Source of the DNA: an uncultured Bacteroidota bacterium
GTDB taxonomy: Bacteria; Bacteroidota; Bacteroidia; AKYH767-A; JABDAW01
Length of the DNA stretch: 35,740 nt
Assembly (NCBI GenBank): GCA_903844645.1
Contig: CAIMUP010000122.1
Span: 1-35,740, forward strand
Direction: 5' to 3'
Shown here in pieces: positions 15,667-24,683 of the stretch; within the stretch, counting starts at the first letter, position 1; every line of letters starts with the position of its first letter. The position numbers were made by a program, and so were the translations under genes. The notes beneath the pieces are model-generated. The model saw nothing but the letters and a program-made list of their open reading frames with translations, searched no databases and was not told the origin of the DNA.

Positions 15667-17154
15667 TTAAAACTTATACCCTATCGTCATCACGAAGATG
15701 TTGTTATTTAATTTGATCGTAGCCCCTTCCACCGGCTGGTCATTCAGAAAGTAAGGCTCATAATATTCCTTGGTCATCGAATAAACAAAACCCAAATCAA
15801 TTGTCAGCGCATGGTCCTTCACGCCGATGCCTCCACTGAAGCTGTTGGTCGTTTGGTCAGCCCCTCCCGGCGGCATCGAATTAGATGAAAACGGAGTGCC
15901 ATAAAAAGCATATCCCCCCCGCAGGCTGATATTATTTACCTTCCATTCCGTACCCACGCGGAAGTTCGACCCTTGGGAATATTTTTGCTGGATGACGGCA
16001 TTCGCATCGGCAAAATTGTAGGTCGTAGAAGACAATTGAGAGGACGTATAATCCACAAATTCGTAGTCGCCACTAATCACCCCGCTCTGCCCGATAATGA
16101 AGGCGATACTCCCGATAACCCGCATAGGCGTAGTAAGCGTGTAATCGAACGTACCTTGCGGACTGGCATGGGTGTAATGCCTTGCAGAATCGAAATCGGA
16201 GGCGATCGTAGCGGAATAATTATCGTGCATCTGGTAAAAAGTAGGCGTATGGAATGCCAGCCCGAAGCGCAGGAAATCATTGGCACGGTATATCATGCCG
16301 AGCTTCAGGTTAATGCCGTTGCCGGAGGTGTTCAGCGTTCGGTTCAAGTCATATTTAATAAGGCTCGAGGTGGTATTATCCATGTTCGTTTCGGTATAGT
16401 GGGAGTTCTCGTTATAGTTTAAGAAATCAATGCCCATCGTAGCCCCGAAGTAGAGTTTATTATCATAATTCGCCCCTAACGACATCACCATCTCCCCCAT
16501 CGAACCGGTAGAATTGATGGTCATTCTCTGGCGTTCACCGGCAACCGGCAACACGCTGTTGTAATGCAAAGAATTGCTGCTGTCAGGGTTAATCAAATAG
16601 CTCCAATAAGCAAGGGCGGCATCTTGTTTAAAGACATTCTCGGCATCCAAATCGCTTGTCGGCGTACCACCATTACCATTCACCTGATGCAAGAAGAAAT
16701 CGAGCAAGGAATTGTTTTGATTCGTCCCTTGGAAGGTGATATTTGTTTGGAAACTATTCTGGCGGTTATACCCGATACCGAAGTCAATATTCTGCCAGCC
16801 CTCGGGGTTCGCATTCGGAATTCCATAATGCCCCACGAGCCCAATATTACCGATGTTGAAGTTGTACCTGGAATCATTTGCATTCGTGCCGAGGTAGGCA
16901 GAGTTGGCTTTCATATCCCCCAATGAAGGCGAGAACGTGAATTCGCTTTTACGATAAATCGCGATACCGGCAGGGTTCATGCTTAGGGAGGAAAAATCTC
17001 CACCCAATGCCCCGAAAGCTCCACCCATAGCCATCGAACGGGCTGTTCCGTCAGGGTATATTTGGGAATAACGCAAGACGTCAACATCTGTTTGTGCGGT
17101 TAATTGGAAGGCACATAGGAATGCCATAGCCAATAATACTATTGTCTTTCTCAT
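15667..17154 (-). CDS. OMPP1/FadL/TodX-family outer-membrane transport protein
   Basis: The 495 residues have a signal peptide (MRKTIVLLAMAFLCAFQLTAQ). The diagnostic N-terminal hatch follows: DGTARSMAMGGAFGALGGDFSSLSMNPAGIA spans residues ~35-66 and contains the family NPAG motif. The rest is a large barrel with strands such as MSLGANYDNKLYFGATMGIDF, FLRFGLAFHTPTFY and TIDLGFVYSM, ending in IFVMTIGYKF with the terminal Phe. The family imports long-chain fatty acids or aromatic hydrocarbons; the substrate here is not determined. It starts 34 bp after the Tyr/Gly-rich gene and is probably co-transcribed. Confidence 0.9.
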   Translation of the reverse strand: MRKTIVLLAMAFLCAFQLTAQTDVDVLRYSQIYPDGTARSMAMGGAFGALGGDFSSLSMNPAGIAIYRKSEFTFSPSLGDMKANSAYLGTNANDSRYNFNIGNIGLVGHYGIPNANPEGWQNIDFGIGYNRQNSFQTNITFQGTNQNNSLLDFFLHQVNGNGGTPTSDLDAENVFKQDAALAYWSYLINPDSSNSLHYNSVLPVAGERQRMTINSTGSMGEMVMSLGANYDNKLYFGATMGIDFLNYNENSHYTETNMDNTTSSLIKYDLNRTLNTSGNGINLKLGMIYRANDFLRFGLAFHTPTFYQMHDNYSATIASDFDSARHYTHASPQGTFDYTLTTPMRVIGSIAFIIGQSGVISGDYEFVDYTSSQLSSTTYNFADANAVIQQKYSQGSNFRVGTEWKVNNISLRGGYAFYGTPFSSNSMPPGGADQTTNSFSGGIGVKDHALTIDLGFVYSMTKEYYEPYFLNDQPVEGATIKLNNNIFVMTIGYKF

Positions 17155-17188
17155 TTTGTATAAATTATATTAGTTTGGAATATTTGTC

Positions 17189-18784
17189 TTAACGACGACC
17201 ACCACCAGAAGCATGACCACCACCACTGCTACTTCCGCTTGATGAAGAATGTCCACTACTGCTACCTCCGCTACTCCCACTTCCAGAACTACTTCTTACA
17301 GAACCACCACCACCCGAAGGAGCAGAAACGTGAGGAGCAGAATAAGATGGAGATGAATGTGGGGAAGAATAAGAAGGAGATGAATTGTGAGAAGAAGAGC
17401 CGGTAGAAGAATTTGGATTAGCATAATGACTTCCGTAACGACTGGCATATCCTCCGGAATTAGTTGAGGAACTATTATTGTAATTGTATCGAGGGTTATT
17501 ACCTCTTGGCTTCTCGTTGCTTGGCTTAGGCTGCGGGTTTTGCTGATACTCATTTCTGCCACCGCCACTTGGGTTTGGAGTTGGATTCACTTGCGGCGTT
17601 GGTTGAGGATTCCTTTGAATGTTATCATTCTTCGGGGTATTAGTTCCTCTTTCAGAAGAGCGTTGATAATTATCATTCGACCTGCTTGGGTTTGGGTTTG
17701 GGCTTGGACTTGGGTTCGTATTTCCTCTACCAACATTGGAGTTCATCGAGTTTCCCTGACCTTGGTACGAAGAACGATTAGGCATAGATTTCGGAGCATC
17801 GTTTTCTCTCAACAAAGAAGTATAAGAACTTGCATGTGCTCTTGCAGTAGATACACTCGCAACTTGAGCATTACTCACCGCGGTAACTTTACTGACAATG
17901 GGTCTTTCGGCACTTGCCATCAATCCTTTATCCGAACTCATAGAAGTACGGCTGCCACTTGATCCAATAACCTGACGACTATCGGTAAGATTATGGTTGT
18001 TATAATTCTCCCCGATGCTTTGAGTTCTATTGGTGCCATTATCATTTCCAAGATGCGAATAAGAATCTCTATGTCCTCCGCCATTGGAGGAATAGGAATC
18101 ACGATGACCATAATAAGTATTCCTTTCATGGCTGTTGTAATAATATGGATTGTATGAATCATATCCATAATTTCCCCCATACCCATGATACCCACATCCA
18201 TAATACCCCCCATATCCATATCCACCCCAACCGTAATTATATCCACCCCAACCATACCCATACCCATAACCTCCATACCAGAAAGGATTGTAATAATTAT
18301 AACTCGGTGCCCAGAAATTATATCCGCAATAGATACTTACTCCATAGTAATAAGGATTGTAGTTATACCAATAACTATTGGTGTACCATGGATCGTAATA
18401 TCCAAAGCCGGACATAGGCATATAATACCTGCGAATCCTTGCACTATATCCATAATCATAATCATCGTTGCCATAATTATTATAGTTATTATAAGTATTA
18501 CCATTGCCAGTTTCGTTTATATCGGGATTGGCATTTGCATAATCATAGTTAGGTTGTGGAGTACGCACTGGAGCAGCAGTATCTGTTCCACCACCACTGG
18601 AATTATCTGCTGGTCTGGCAGTATTTGTTCCTTGTGCAGGAGTTTGTGCAGTTACGTTTTTATCATTCTTTGGGGAATAATAAACTCCGTCATCATTGTT
18701 AGATGAATTACTCTGGCTGCTTGCAGTAAAGGCACTCAAGCCTATCATCAAACAGATACCGATTAAATTTGTTAGTGTTTTCAT
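17189..18784 (-). CDS. Exported low-complexity Tyr/Gly- then Ser/Gly-rich protein
   Basis: The 531-residue protein has a signal peptide (MKTLTNLIGICLMIGLSAFTASSQ). Residues ~25-110 are Asn/Asp/Thr-rich and end in SARIRRYYMPM. Residues ~115-225 are extremely rich in Tyr, Gly, Asn and Trp (WYTNSYWYNYNPYYYG, YGYGYGWGGYNYGWGGYG). Residues ~330-470 are Pro/Asn/Ser-rich. The last ~60 residues are almost only Ser, Gly and His. I recall comparable proteins with RIRR[YF] followed by YYDP.YTN in other Bacteroidota, but no activity. The composition suggests a disordered or self-associating envelope protein. A strong Shine-Dalgarno sits 8 bases before the start. Confidence 0.75.
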   Translation of the reverse strand: MKTLTNLIGICLMIGLSAFTASSQSNSSNNDDGVYYSPKNDKNVTAQTPAQGTNTARPADNSSGGGTDTAAPVRTPQPNYDYANANPDINETGNGNTYNNYNNYGNDDYDYGYSARIRRYYMPMSGFGYYDPWYTNSYWYNYNPYYYGVSIYCGYNFWAPSYNYYNPFWYGGYGYGYGWGGYNYGWGGYGYGGYYGCGYHGYGGNYGYDSYNPYYYNSHERNTYYGHRDSYSSNGGGHRDSYSHLGNDNGTNRTQSIGENYNNHNLTDSRQVIGSSGSRTSMSSDKGLMASAERPIVSKVTAVSNAQVASVSTARAHASSYTSLLRENDAPKSMPNRSSYQGQGNSMNSNVGRGNTNPSPSPNPNPSRSNDNYQRSSERGTNTPKNDNIQRNPQPTPQVNPTPNPSGGGRNEYQQNPQPKPSNEKPRGNNPRYNYNNSSSTNSGGYASRYGSHYANPNSSTGSSSHNSSPSYSSPHSSPSYSAPHVSAPSGGGGSVRSSSGSGSSGGSSSGHSSSSGSSSGGGHASGGGRR

Positions 18785-18791
18785 TTTAATG

Positions 18792-18799
18792 TCCTCCTT
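18792..18799 (-). promoter_or_regulatory. Strong Shine-Dalgarno of the Tyr/Gly-rich gene
   Basis: The minus strand reads aaggagga with 8 bases to the ATG, an almost ideal ribosome site that is rare in this window. It suggests high expression. Confidence 0.65.
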
Positions 18800-18852
18800 A
18801 TTTCTTTTTAGATTTACTTATTTCTACTTAGTTTAATCAACCTTTAATTTCT

Positions 18853-18860
18853 TATTTTCG
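18853..18860 (+). promoter_or_regulatory. Promoter -7 box of proS
   Basis: TATTTTCG followed by CAGCG fits TAnnTTyG; the leader is about 75 nt. Confidence 0.5.
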
Positions 18861-18902
18861 CAGCGTTAGAATTTTATACAGTTCGTTTTTCAAATATCGT
18901 AC

Positions 18903-18910
18903 CAAAATTA
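18903..18910 (-). promoter_or_regulatory. Possible promoter of the Tyr/Gly-rich/FadL operon
   Basis: The minus strand reads TAATTTTG. It would give a leader of ~115 nt, overlapping the proS promoter region in the divergent direction. Confidence 0.35.
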
Positions 18911-18937
18911 CAAAAAGTTTAGTTAATACAAATAATT

Positions 18938-20410
18938 ATGGCAAAAGATTTCCCAACAAGGGCAGATAATTACTCCCAATGGTATCAGGATTTAGTGGTA
19001 AAAGCAGACCTCGCCGAGAACTCGGATGTCAAGGGTTGCATGGTGATAAAGCCCTATGGTTACAGCATCTGGGAGAAGATGCAGGCGGCTTTGGATAAGA
19101 TGTTTAAAGAAACGGGGCATCAGAATGCGTACTTCCCTTTGTTCATTCCTAAATCTTTTTTCAGCAAGGAGGCATCGCATGTGGATGGCTTCGCAAAGGA
19201 ATGTGCCGTTGTTACGCATTACCGTTTGAAGGCTTCTCCTGATGGCAAGGGAGTCATCGTGGATGAAACCGCTAAGCTGGAAGAAGAATTAATTGTTCGA
19301 CCAACTTCGGAAACTATCATCTGGAACTCCTACCGCAACTGGATTCAATCCTACAGAGACCTTCCGATTCTTATTAACCAATGGGCAAATGTTGTTCGTT
19401 GGGAAATGCGTACTCGTTTGTTCTTGAGGACTACTGAATTCCTTTGGCAGGAGGGGCATACAGCGCATGCTACCAAAGAAGAAGCCATCGAAGAAGCAGA
19501 GAAAATGTTAGACGTTTATACCGAATTCGCGCAAACCTTTATGGCACTCCCCGTTTTGAGGGGAACCAAGACGGCGAACGAGCGTTTTGCAGGTGCTTTG
19601 GAGACTTATTGCATCGAGGCATTGATGCAGGATGGAAAAGCTTTGCAAGCAGGTACTTCTCATTTCCTTGGGCAGAATTTCGCTAAGGCATTCGATGTAA
19701 AATATGCAACGAAAGAAGGCAAACAGGAATTCGTTTGGGCTACCTCATGGGGCGTTTCTACCCGGTTGATGGGAGCATTGGTAATGGCTCATTCCGATGA
19801 TGATGGCTTGGTATTGCCTCCTAAATTGGCTCCGATACAGGTGGTTATTATTCCGATTTATAAAAATGAGGAACAATTAGCTATCGTTTCGGAGGTTGCT
19901 ATTAAAATAAAGAAGGATTTGGAGGCGAAAGGCATCTCCGTTAAGTACGATTCAAGAGATACTCACAAGCCGGGCTGGAAGTTTGCCGAATATGAATTCA
20001 AAGGAGTACCCGTTCGTATAGCCATCGGTCCGCGGGACATCGAAAACCAAACGGTGGAGGTGGCTCGCCGCGATACCAAGGAGAAATCTGTCTATCAGAT
20101 AATGGATATTGACCTTAAAGTGTTGCATTTGTTGGATCAGATTCAGGATAATATCTATAAAAAAGCCGTGGACTTCCAGAATGCAAACACCTTCCGTGCG
20201 GACTCCTACGAAGAGTTCAAGGAATTAATAGAAAAAGGCGGTTTTGTCCTTGCGCATTGGGATGGAACATCGGAAACGGAATTAAAAATAAAGGATGAAA
20301 CCAAAGCCACCATCCGTTGCATCCCATTAAACAACAAAATGGAAAGCGGCAAGTGCATCCTCACCGGAAATCCTTCTACCCAGCGGGTTGTTTTCGCCAA
20401 GGCGTATTAA
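18938..20410 (+). CDS. proS: Prolyl-tRNA synthetase (archaeal/eukaryotic-type)
   Basis: ProS charges tRNA-Pro with proline in the cytoplasm. The 490-residue enzyme is the short form without the editing insertion found in the E. coli type. Class II motifs are visible: motif 1 around [15 protein letters not shown], motif 2 in [16 protein letters not shown] (~residue 163), and motif 3 in [20 protein letters not shown] (~270). [15 protein letters not shown] binds proline/adenylate. The anticodon-binding domain starts at [11 protein letters not shown], and the C-terminal domain ends in the family's Tyr (AKAY). This form is the usual one in Bacteroidota. Confidence 0.96.
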   Translation: MAKDFPTRADNYSQWYQDLVVKADLAENSDVKGCMVIKPYGYSIWEKMQAALDKMFKETGHQNAYFPLFIPKSFFSKEASHVDGFAKECAVVTHYRLKASPDGKGVIVDETAKLEEELIVRPTSETIIWNSYRNWIQSYRDLPILINQWANVVRWEMRTRLFLRTTEFLWQEGHTAHATKEEAIEEAEKMLDVYTEFAQTFMALPVLRGTKTANERFAGALETYCIEALMQDGKALQAGTSHFLGQNFAKAFDVKYATKEGKQEFVWATSWGVSTRLMGALVMAHSDDDGLVLPPKLAPIQVVIIPIYKNEEQLAIVSEVAIKIKKDLEAKGISVKYDSRDTHKPGWKFAEYEFKGVPVRIAIGPRDIENQTVEVARRDTKEKSVYQIMDIDLKVLHLLDQIQDNIYKKAVDFQNANTFRADSYEEFKELIEKGGFVLAHWDGTSETELKIKDETKATIRCIPLNNKMESGKCILTGNPSTQRVVFAKAY

Positions 20411-20435
20411 GATTTAAAGTTTTCTTAAAGCTCCA

Positions 20436-20613
20436 TTCCACCGTATGCTCACGAGCTTCCACCGTTAGCTCAAGGTCTTCCACTGTTAGCTCACGGTCTC
20501 TCACTGTTAGCTCACGGTCTTCCACCGTTAGCTCAAGGTCTCTCACTGTTAGCTCACGGTCTTCCACCGTTAGCTCAAGGTCTTCCACCGTTAGCTCAAG
20601 GTCTTCCACTGTT
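20436..20613. repeat. 21-bp tandem array D
   Basis: About 8.5 units of 21 bases start ttccaccgttagctcaag. The variants are ttcc/tctc, accg/actg and aagg/acgg, reused in different combinations. The array begins 25 bp after the proS stop. Confidence 0.95.
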
Positions 20614-20617
20614 CGGT

Positions 20618-20707
20618 GAAATGAAATCGCGCACTCGCGAAATGAAATCGCGCGCTCGCGAAATGAAATCGCGAGCTCGTGAAATGAAATCGCGAGGTTG
20701 GGAAATG
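20618..20707. repeat. 21-bp tandem array E (different unit)
   Basis: Four and a partial fifth unit of 21 bases begin gaaatgaaatcgcg and end in variable cactcgc, cgctcgc, agctcgt or aggttgg. It adjoins array D but shares no sequence with it, only the period. The units are GC-palindromic in part (tcgcga, gagctc). Confidence 0.93.
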
Positions 20708-20983
20708 CCCCCAATTATTTATTAACTATATTCATAATCATATAAATACAGCTAAACTTCAATAAAAATTTGGGTGAACGACCAGAAATGTCCGGAGGCT
20801 TCCTTACCGGCAATCGTCCCTTCGCGATTACCAATAAGGTTGCCGTTTTGTAACCCGCGAGCCAATGTATTTTCAGGGCATCCAAAGAATTTTGTACGAC
20901 ATCAGTAGTCCTTTTCGCAGCATTATGAAGCCCCGTATTGAAGACACTACCTCAAACCACAGACTTTAAACCTTGAACTTTTA
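20708..20983. other. Intergenic DNA, nothing clear
   Basis: No start codon with a plausible gene is present. On the minus strand 20760-20910 stays open for about 48 codons (ending GHFWSFTQIFIEV) without a start. It may be the residue of a decayed gene, but I cannot name a family. Confidence 0.3.
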
Positions 20984-20991
20984 TATCTTTG
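20984..20991 (+). promoter_or_regulatory. Promoter -7 box of the 21015 gene
   Basis: TATCTTTG followed by CGCC. The start codon is only 24 bases downstream, so the leader is very short. Confidence 0.65.
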
Positions 20992-21014
20992 CGCCTTATC
21001 AAATAAAATAAAAG

Positions 21015-21509
21015 ATGAAAACAATAAATTCCCTCCTTCTCGCCGTATCGCTCCTGATTATTTCATTATCGAGCTGCAAAAGCCAAGCCGTTGCTAAGAA
21101 TAAAACGGTGGAACCAGCCAAAAAACCAGCTCCTGCGGCACAGCAAAGCGTATCGCCAAACCATGCTCGGGTTACGGCAACGGTAATTTATATTAATCCC
21201 GTTTTAATGCCTGGCGATTCTACCGACCCTTGCCATAAAGCCCCTTGCAAAACGCGGTTGCGGATCGAATCGGTACTCGGAATAGGGCAGGCATTCGGCA
21301 ATCCGAAGGCTCCCGGCGATTCTATCTACGCTACCTTTATGTTTACCACCCATGCCGCGACCAAAGATTTGTTTCCGGTATTGAATGACCGGTATCCCGG
21401 AGTAAAAGTGGGGGATGTAATCCAAACCGACCTCGAATCTCGGATGGGGATGGGCGGTGGCGGTAGTATTTCGTACTTTGTCTATGGATATAAGGTGCTC
21501 GGCAAGTAA
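21015..21509 (+). CDS. Small lipoprotein of unknown function
   Basis: The 164 residues have a lipoprotein signal (MKTINSLLLAVSLLIISLSSC, lipobox LSSC, Cys21). A Lys/Ala/Pro-rich linker follows (KNKTVEPAKKPAPAAQQ), then a compact domain with ARVTATVIYINPV, CHKAPCKTRLRIESVLGIG and YPGVKVGDVIQTDLES. The conserved look of CHKAPC and the VTATV...VGD spacing suggest an OB- or beta-barrel-like fold, but I recognise no family. The WG-repeat gene follows after 19 bp, so they likely form an operon. Confidence 0.72.
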   Translation: MKTINSLLLAVSLLIISLSSCKSQAVAKNKTVEPAKKPAPAAQQSVSPNHARVTATVIYINPVLMPGDSTDPCHKAPCKTRLRIESVLGIGQAFGNPKAPGDSIYATFMFTTHAATKDLFPVLNDRYPGVKVGDVIQTDLESRMGMGGGGSISYFVYGYKVLGK

Positions 21510-21528
21510 TTCGGAGAGAAAAAAGTAG

Positions 21529-22830
21529 ATGACCCTCACCGTTTTTAATAAAAGGAATGCCTTTTTATACCTTGTCCTAGGATTCTTTTTATTTTTCATC
21601 CCCTACCCCGCCATTTCCCAATATATTCCCTACCATCAAGGCAGCAAATGGGGCTTTTGCGATACCGCGAAGAACATTATTATCCCGCCTCGGTACGAAT
21701 CGCTTGACCTTTTCAATCATGGGCATGCGCGGATACTGATTAACAACCGCTGGGGCTTTATTGACACGGTCGGGAATGAATTTTTCTTGGCAGACAGCGT
21801 AAGCTTTATTGCATACTACGGCGAATTTATCCTGATTACGAATGGGAAGAAGAATGCCCTGCTCGATGCCCAGTTTAAGTACATCGTTCCGTTTAAATAT
21901 GATGCTATTCTCGACTTTGATCATAGTATTGCACCTGTTCGGAACGGCGATAAATGGGGATATATAGATAAAACAGGCAAAGAAATCGTTCCGCTCATCT
22001 ACGGACCGGGTTATCACGGCAAAATAACGGAAAACGTAACCTGGCAAATGCTCGATGGCAAGGCAGGATACATAGATACGATAGGAAAAACCGTTATTCC
22101 CTTTATTTATGATCTGGGAACGCCCTTTCTGAATGGATTTGCACAGGTACGCAAGGGCGGCAAATGGATTTATATCAATCATCAAGGGAAAGAAATGAAT
22201 AACCTAAAGTATGATTATGTCGGACCATTCTTTGATGGATTATCAGCTGTGAAATTAAGCGGAAAAACAGGGTTTATGGATACTTCCGGTACCTTAGTCA
22301 TCCCTATCCAATACGATAATACCGGTTTCTTTCACGATAGTATGGCGGGCATAGTAATGAATGACCAATGGGGATATATTAATAGCAAAGGGGAGACGAT
22401 TATCAAGCCGAAATATACCTATGGCGGCGATTTCCAAGAAGGCTTCGCCAATGTTAAAGCAGAAGACGACTGGATGATGATCAATAAGAAAGGAAAGAAG
22501 GTGCTTCGTGGGGAATACGATTATATTATCCGCGTAGATACCGGATTATATATTATTAAGAAGAAAGGATTAGCCGGCGTGGCAGGTTTTACAGGAAAAA
22601 ACAAAGGGAAAATCCTTATCCCAATGGATTATAAATATATTACCTACCTCGGCAACGGTTTGTTCATCCTATCTAAGGATGGAAAATCGGGCATAGTAGA
22701 TAAAACGAATAAGATTTTGATCCCCTTCCTCTACGATTCGATAGAAGCCAACCTCCCCGGATTATTTTATGCCAAACGCGGCACCAAATACGGTTATATC
22801 AACATCAAAGGGAAAGAGTTTTGGGAATAA
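21529..22830 (+). CDS. Exported WG-repeat protein
   Basis: The 433-residue product has an N-terminal hydrophobic signal segment (AFLYLVLGFFLFFIPYPAISQ). About eleven tandem WG (KWG) repeats of 35-40 residues fill the rest. The pattern is K.GYID..GK.(I/V)(I/V)P..YD, for example DKWGYIDKTGKEIVPLIY and DQWGYINSKGETIIKPKY; the third, GKAGYIDTIGKTVIPFIYD, has lost the Trp. Repeats eight to ten are more diverged. WG-repeat proteins are probably beta-propeller- or solenoid-like binding proteins, here in the periplasm or at the surface. No enzyme domain is attached. Confidence 0.88.
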   Translation: MTLTVFNKRNAFLYLVLGFFLFFIPYPAISQYIPYHQGSKWGFCDTAKNIIIPPRYESLDLFNHGHARILINNRWGFIDTVGNEFFLADSVSFIAYYGEFILITNGKKNALLDAQFKYIVPFKYDAILDFDHSIAPVRNGDKWGYIDKTGKEIVPLIYGPGYHGKITENVTWQMLDGKAGYIDTIGKTVIPFIYDLGTPFLNGFAQVRKGGKWIYINHQGKEMNNLKYDYVGPFFDGLSAVKLSGKTGFMDTSGTLVIPIQYDNTGFFHDSMAGIVMNDQWGYINSKGETIIKPKYTYGGDFQEGFANVKAEDDWMMINKKGKKVLRGEYDYIIRVDTGLYIIKKKGLAGVAGFTGKNKGKILIPMDYKYITYLGNGLFILSKDGKSGIVDKTNKILIPFLYDSIEANLPGLFYAKRGTKYGYINIKGKEFWE

Positions 22831-22961
22831 TAGAGGATTTAAGGTAAACACCCAGATAGCCTCGCCAAATTCCTTCCAGATGGTTCACACGCCGCAATTG
22901 GTAAACTCCCCGCATTCAGGAATTAAGAATACCGCCACAAAATAAATTCCTTTTTATTCTC

Positions 22962-22969
22962 TATTTTTG
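22962..22969 (+). promoter_or_regulatory. Promoter -7 box of pdhB
   Basis: TATTTTTG followed by CCCC, 20 bases before the start codon. pdhB is therefore transcribed with a very short leader and independently of the WG gene. Confidence 0.65.
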
Positions 22970-22988
22970 CCCCGATTAAATAATAACT

Positions 22989-23966
22989 ATGAGAGAAGTA
23001 CAATTTAGAGAAGCCCTTCGTGAAGCCATGTCCGAAGAGATGCGCAGGGATGAAAACATTTTCCTGATGGGCGAAGAAGTGGCTGAATATAACGGTGCAT
23101 ACAAAGCCAGCCAGGGCATGTTGGAAGAATTTGGTCCGCGCCGCGTCATTGATACGCCTATTGCAGAGCTGGGGTTTGCGGGCATCGGCATTGGTGCTGC
23201 CATGAATGGTTTGCGACCTATCATTGAGTTTATGACGTTTAATTTTTCCCTCGTCGCGATTGATCAGGTGATTAATGGGGCAGCAAAAATGATGTCTATG
23301 TCAGGTGGGCAGTTCACGGTGCCAATTGTTTTCAGAGGACCTACCGGTTCTGCGGGCATGTTGAGTTCGCAACATTCCCAAGCATTTGAAAGTTGGTACG
23401 CTAACTGTCCGGGGCTGAAGGTTATTGTGCCCTCCAATCCTGCTGATGCGAAGGGTTTATTAAAATCCTGTATTCGGGATAATGATCCTTGTATTTTCAT
23501 GGAATCGGAGCAGATGTATGGCGACAAAGGCATGATTCCTGATGGCGAATACATCATCCCGATTGGTGTTGCAGAGATTAAAAAAGCAGGTACAGATGTT
23601 ACGATTGTTTCCTTCGGGAAGATGATGAAGATTGCCCTCAAAGCTGCCGAAGAATTGGCTGGTGAAAATATTAATGCAGAAGTGATTGACCTGCGAACTG
23701 TCCGCCCAATAGATTATAAAACCATTATTGAATCGGTGAAGAAGACGAATCGGTTGGTTATTGTGGAGGAATCTTGGCCTCTTGGTTCTATTGCGACGGA
23801 AGTGGCATTCAAAGTGCAGAAAGAGGCTTTTGATTACCTTGATGCGCCTGTGAAACGGGTGATGGGGGGCGATGTTCCGTTGCCTTATGCCCCGACATTA
23901 ATCGAGGCGTATCTTCCGAATCCTGCTAGGGTTATTAAGGCGGTGAGGGAGGCTATGTATCTTTAG
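22989..23966 (+). CDS. pdhB: Pyruvate dehydrogenase E1 component, beta subunit
   Basis: With the alpha subunit this protein decarboxylates pyruvate using thiamine diphosphate and feeds the E2 core. The 325 residues match PdhB. VFLMGEEVAEYNGAYK-like residues at ~20-36 carry the catalytic-site Glu, then comes EFGPRRVIDTPIAELGFAGIGIGAAM. The pyrimidine-binding half has GGQFTVPIVFRGPTG and SSQHSQAFESWYANCPGLKV. The C-terminal transketolase domain holds IDLRTVRPIDYKTI and VIVEESWPLGS. SSQHSQ and the MYG segment favour pyruvate over branched-chain substrates. The alpha subunit and E2 are not adjacent; only this subunit lies here. Confidence 0.93.
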   Translation: MREVQFREALREAMSEEMRRDENIFLMGEEVAEYNGAYKASQGMLEEFGPRRVIDTPIAELGFAGIGIGAAMNGLRPIIEFMTFNFSLVAIDQVINGAAKMMSMSGGQFTVPIVFRGPTGSAGMLSSQHSQAFESWYANCPGLKVIVPSNPADAKGLLKSCIRDNDPCIFMESEQMYGDKGMIPDGEYIIPIGVAEIKKAGTDVTIVSFGKMMKIALKAAEELAGENINAEVIDLRTVRPIDYKTIIESVKKTNRLVIVEESWPLGSIATEVAFKVQKEAFDYLDAPVKRVMGGDVPLPYAPTLIEAYLPNPARVIKAVREAMYL

Positions 23967-23983
23967 AATTAGGCACGAAGTAT

Positions 23984-24012
23984 CCTGAAAAGTTTTTCTC
24001 TTTTCAGGTTTT
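23984..24012 (+). terminator. Probable terminator of pdhB
   Basis: A perfect 9-bp stem (cctgaaaag/cttttcagg) has a 7-base loop and is followed by tttt, 18 bases after the stop codon. The T-run is short. Confidence 0.6.
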
Positions 24013-24053
24013 GAATGATATTTATAAACCTGAAAGTAGAAAAACCTTTCAGG
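23984..24053. repeat. Interspersed hairpin element, copies 3 and 4
   Basis: Two hairpins lie in tandem: CCTGAAAAG/CTTTTCAGG (23984-24008) and CCTGAAAG/CTTTCAGG (24029-24053). The second matches the elements at 157 and 4379, including its loop (tagaaaaac) and, for the 4379 copy, the following bases. Confidence 0.6.
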
Positions 24054-24142
24054 ATTATGGGTCATTGACCAATGGCGTTGACTTTTTGCATTTCAGCGAT
24101 GTGGTTTATACCACGACTCCTTAATTTCACCATGTTTAACGA

Positions 24143-24472
24143 GGGTCTGTCATGTTCCTTCGAGGGTCTGTCATGTTCCTTGAAGGGTCTGTCATGTTCC
24201 TTCGAGGGTCTGTCATGTTCCTTCGAGGGTCTGTCATGTTCCTTGAAGGGTCTGTCATGTTCCTTGAAGGGTCTGTCATGTTCCTTGAAGGGTCTGTCAT
24301 GTTCCTTCGAGGGTCTGTCATGTTCCTTGAAGGGTCTGTCATGTTCATTGAAGGGTCTGTCATGTTCCTTCGAGGGTCTGTCACACTCCTTCAAAGGTCT
24401 GTCATACTCCTTCGAGGGTCTGTCATTGACCTTCGAGGGTCTGTCACACTCCTTCGAGGGTCTGTCATTGAA
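24143..24472. repeat. 21-bp tandem array F
   Basis: Nearly 16 units of 21 bases begin gggtctgtcatgttcctt. Two main versions end in cga or gaa and are mixed along the array. The last five units replace atgttc with acactc, atactc or attgac, so the right end is most diverged. The frame stays open in several readings, including one giving GLSCSFE-type heptapeptides, which I attribute to the 21-base period. The array lies between pdhB and the 3' end of the tRNA-Thr gene. Confidence 0.95.
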
Positions 24473-24683
24473 TGATGTAATCTTTATATACAATAGCACA
24501 GTCGCTATATCCGACAGCGAAGTTTATATATTGAATAACCCACGAAATCCGGCGGCTACGGATTTATTTCTATGAGATAAGAAGCGACAAGGGAAGCACG
24601 AGAGGGAAGTTCATCAAAGAATAGTTTAAGGTTTAAAATCTAAGGTTGTGCACGAACCTTAAACCTTAAACCATAAACTTTTC
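24473..24683. other. Intergenic DNA with an imperfect inverted repeat
   Basis: At 24632-24672, aaggtttaaaatctaaggtt faces aaccttaaaccttaaacc around gtgcacg. This could end the tRNA transcript on the minus strand, but there is no T-run. Nothing else was recognised. Confidence 0.35.

Noticed and set aside
22831-22961. Possible decayed gene on the minus strand (WKEFGEAIWVFT-like translation), perhaps related to 20760-20910
   Set aside because: The frames are short and interrupted, the similarity rests on a few residues, and no DNA-level match is visible.
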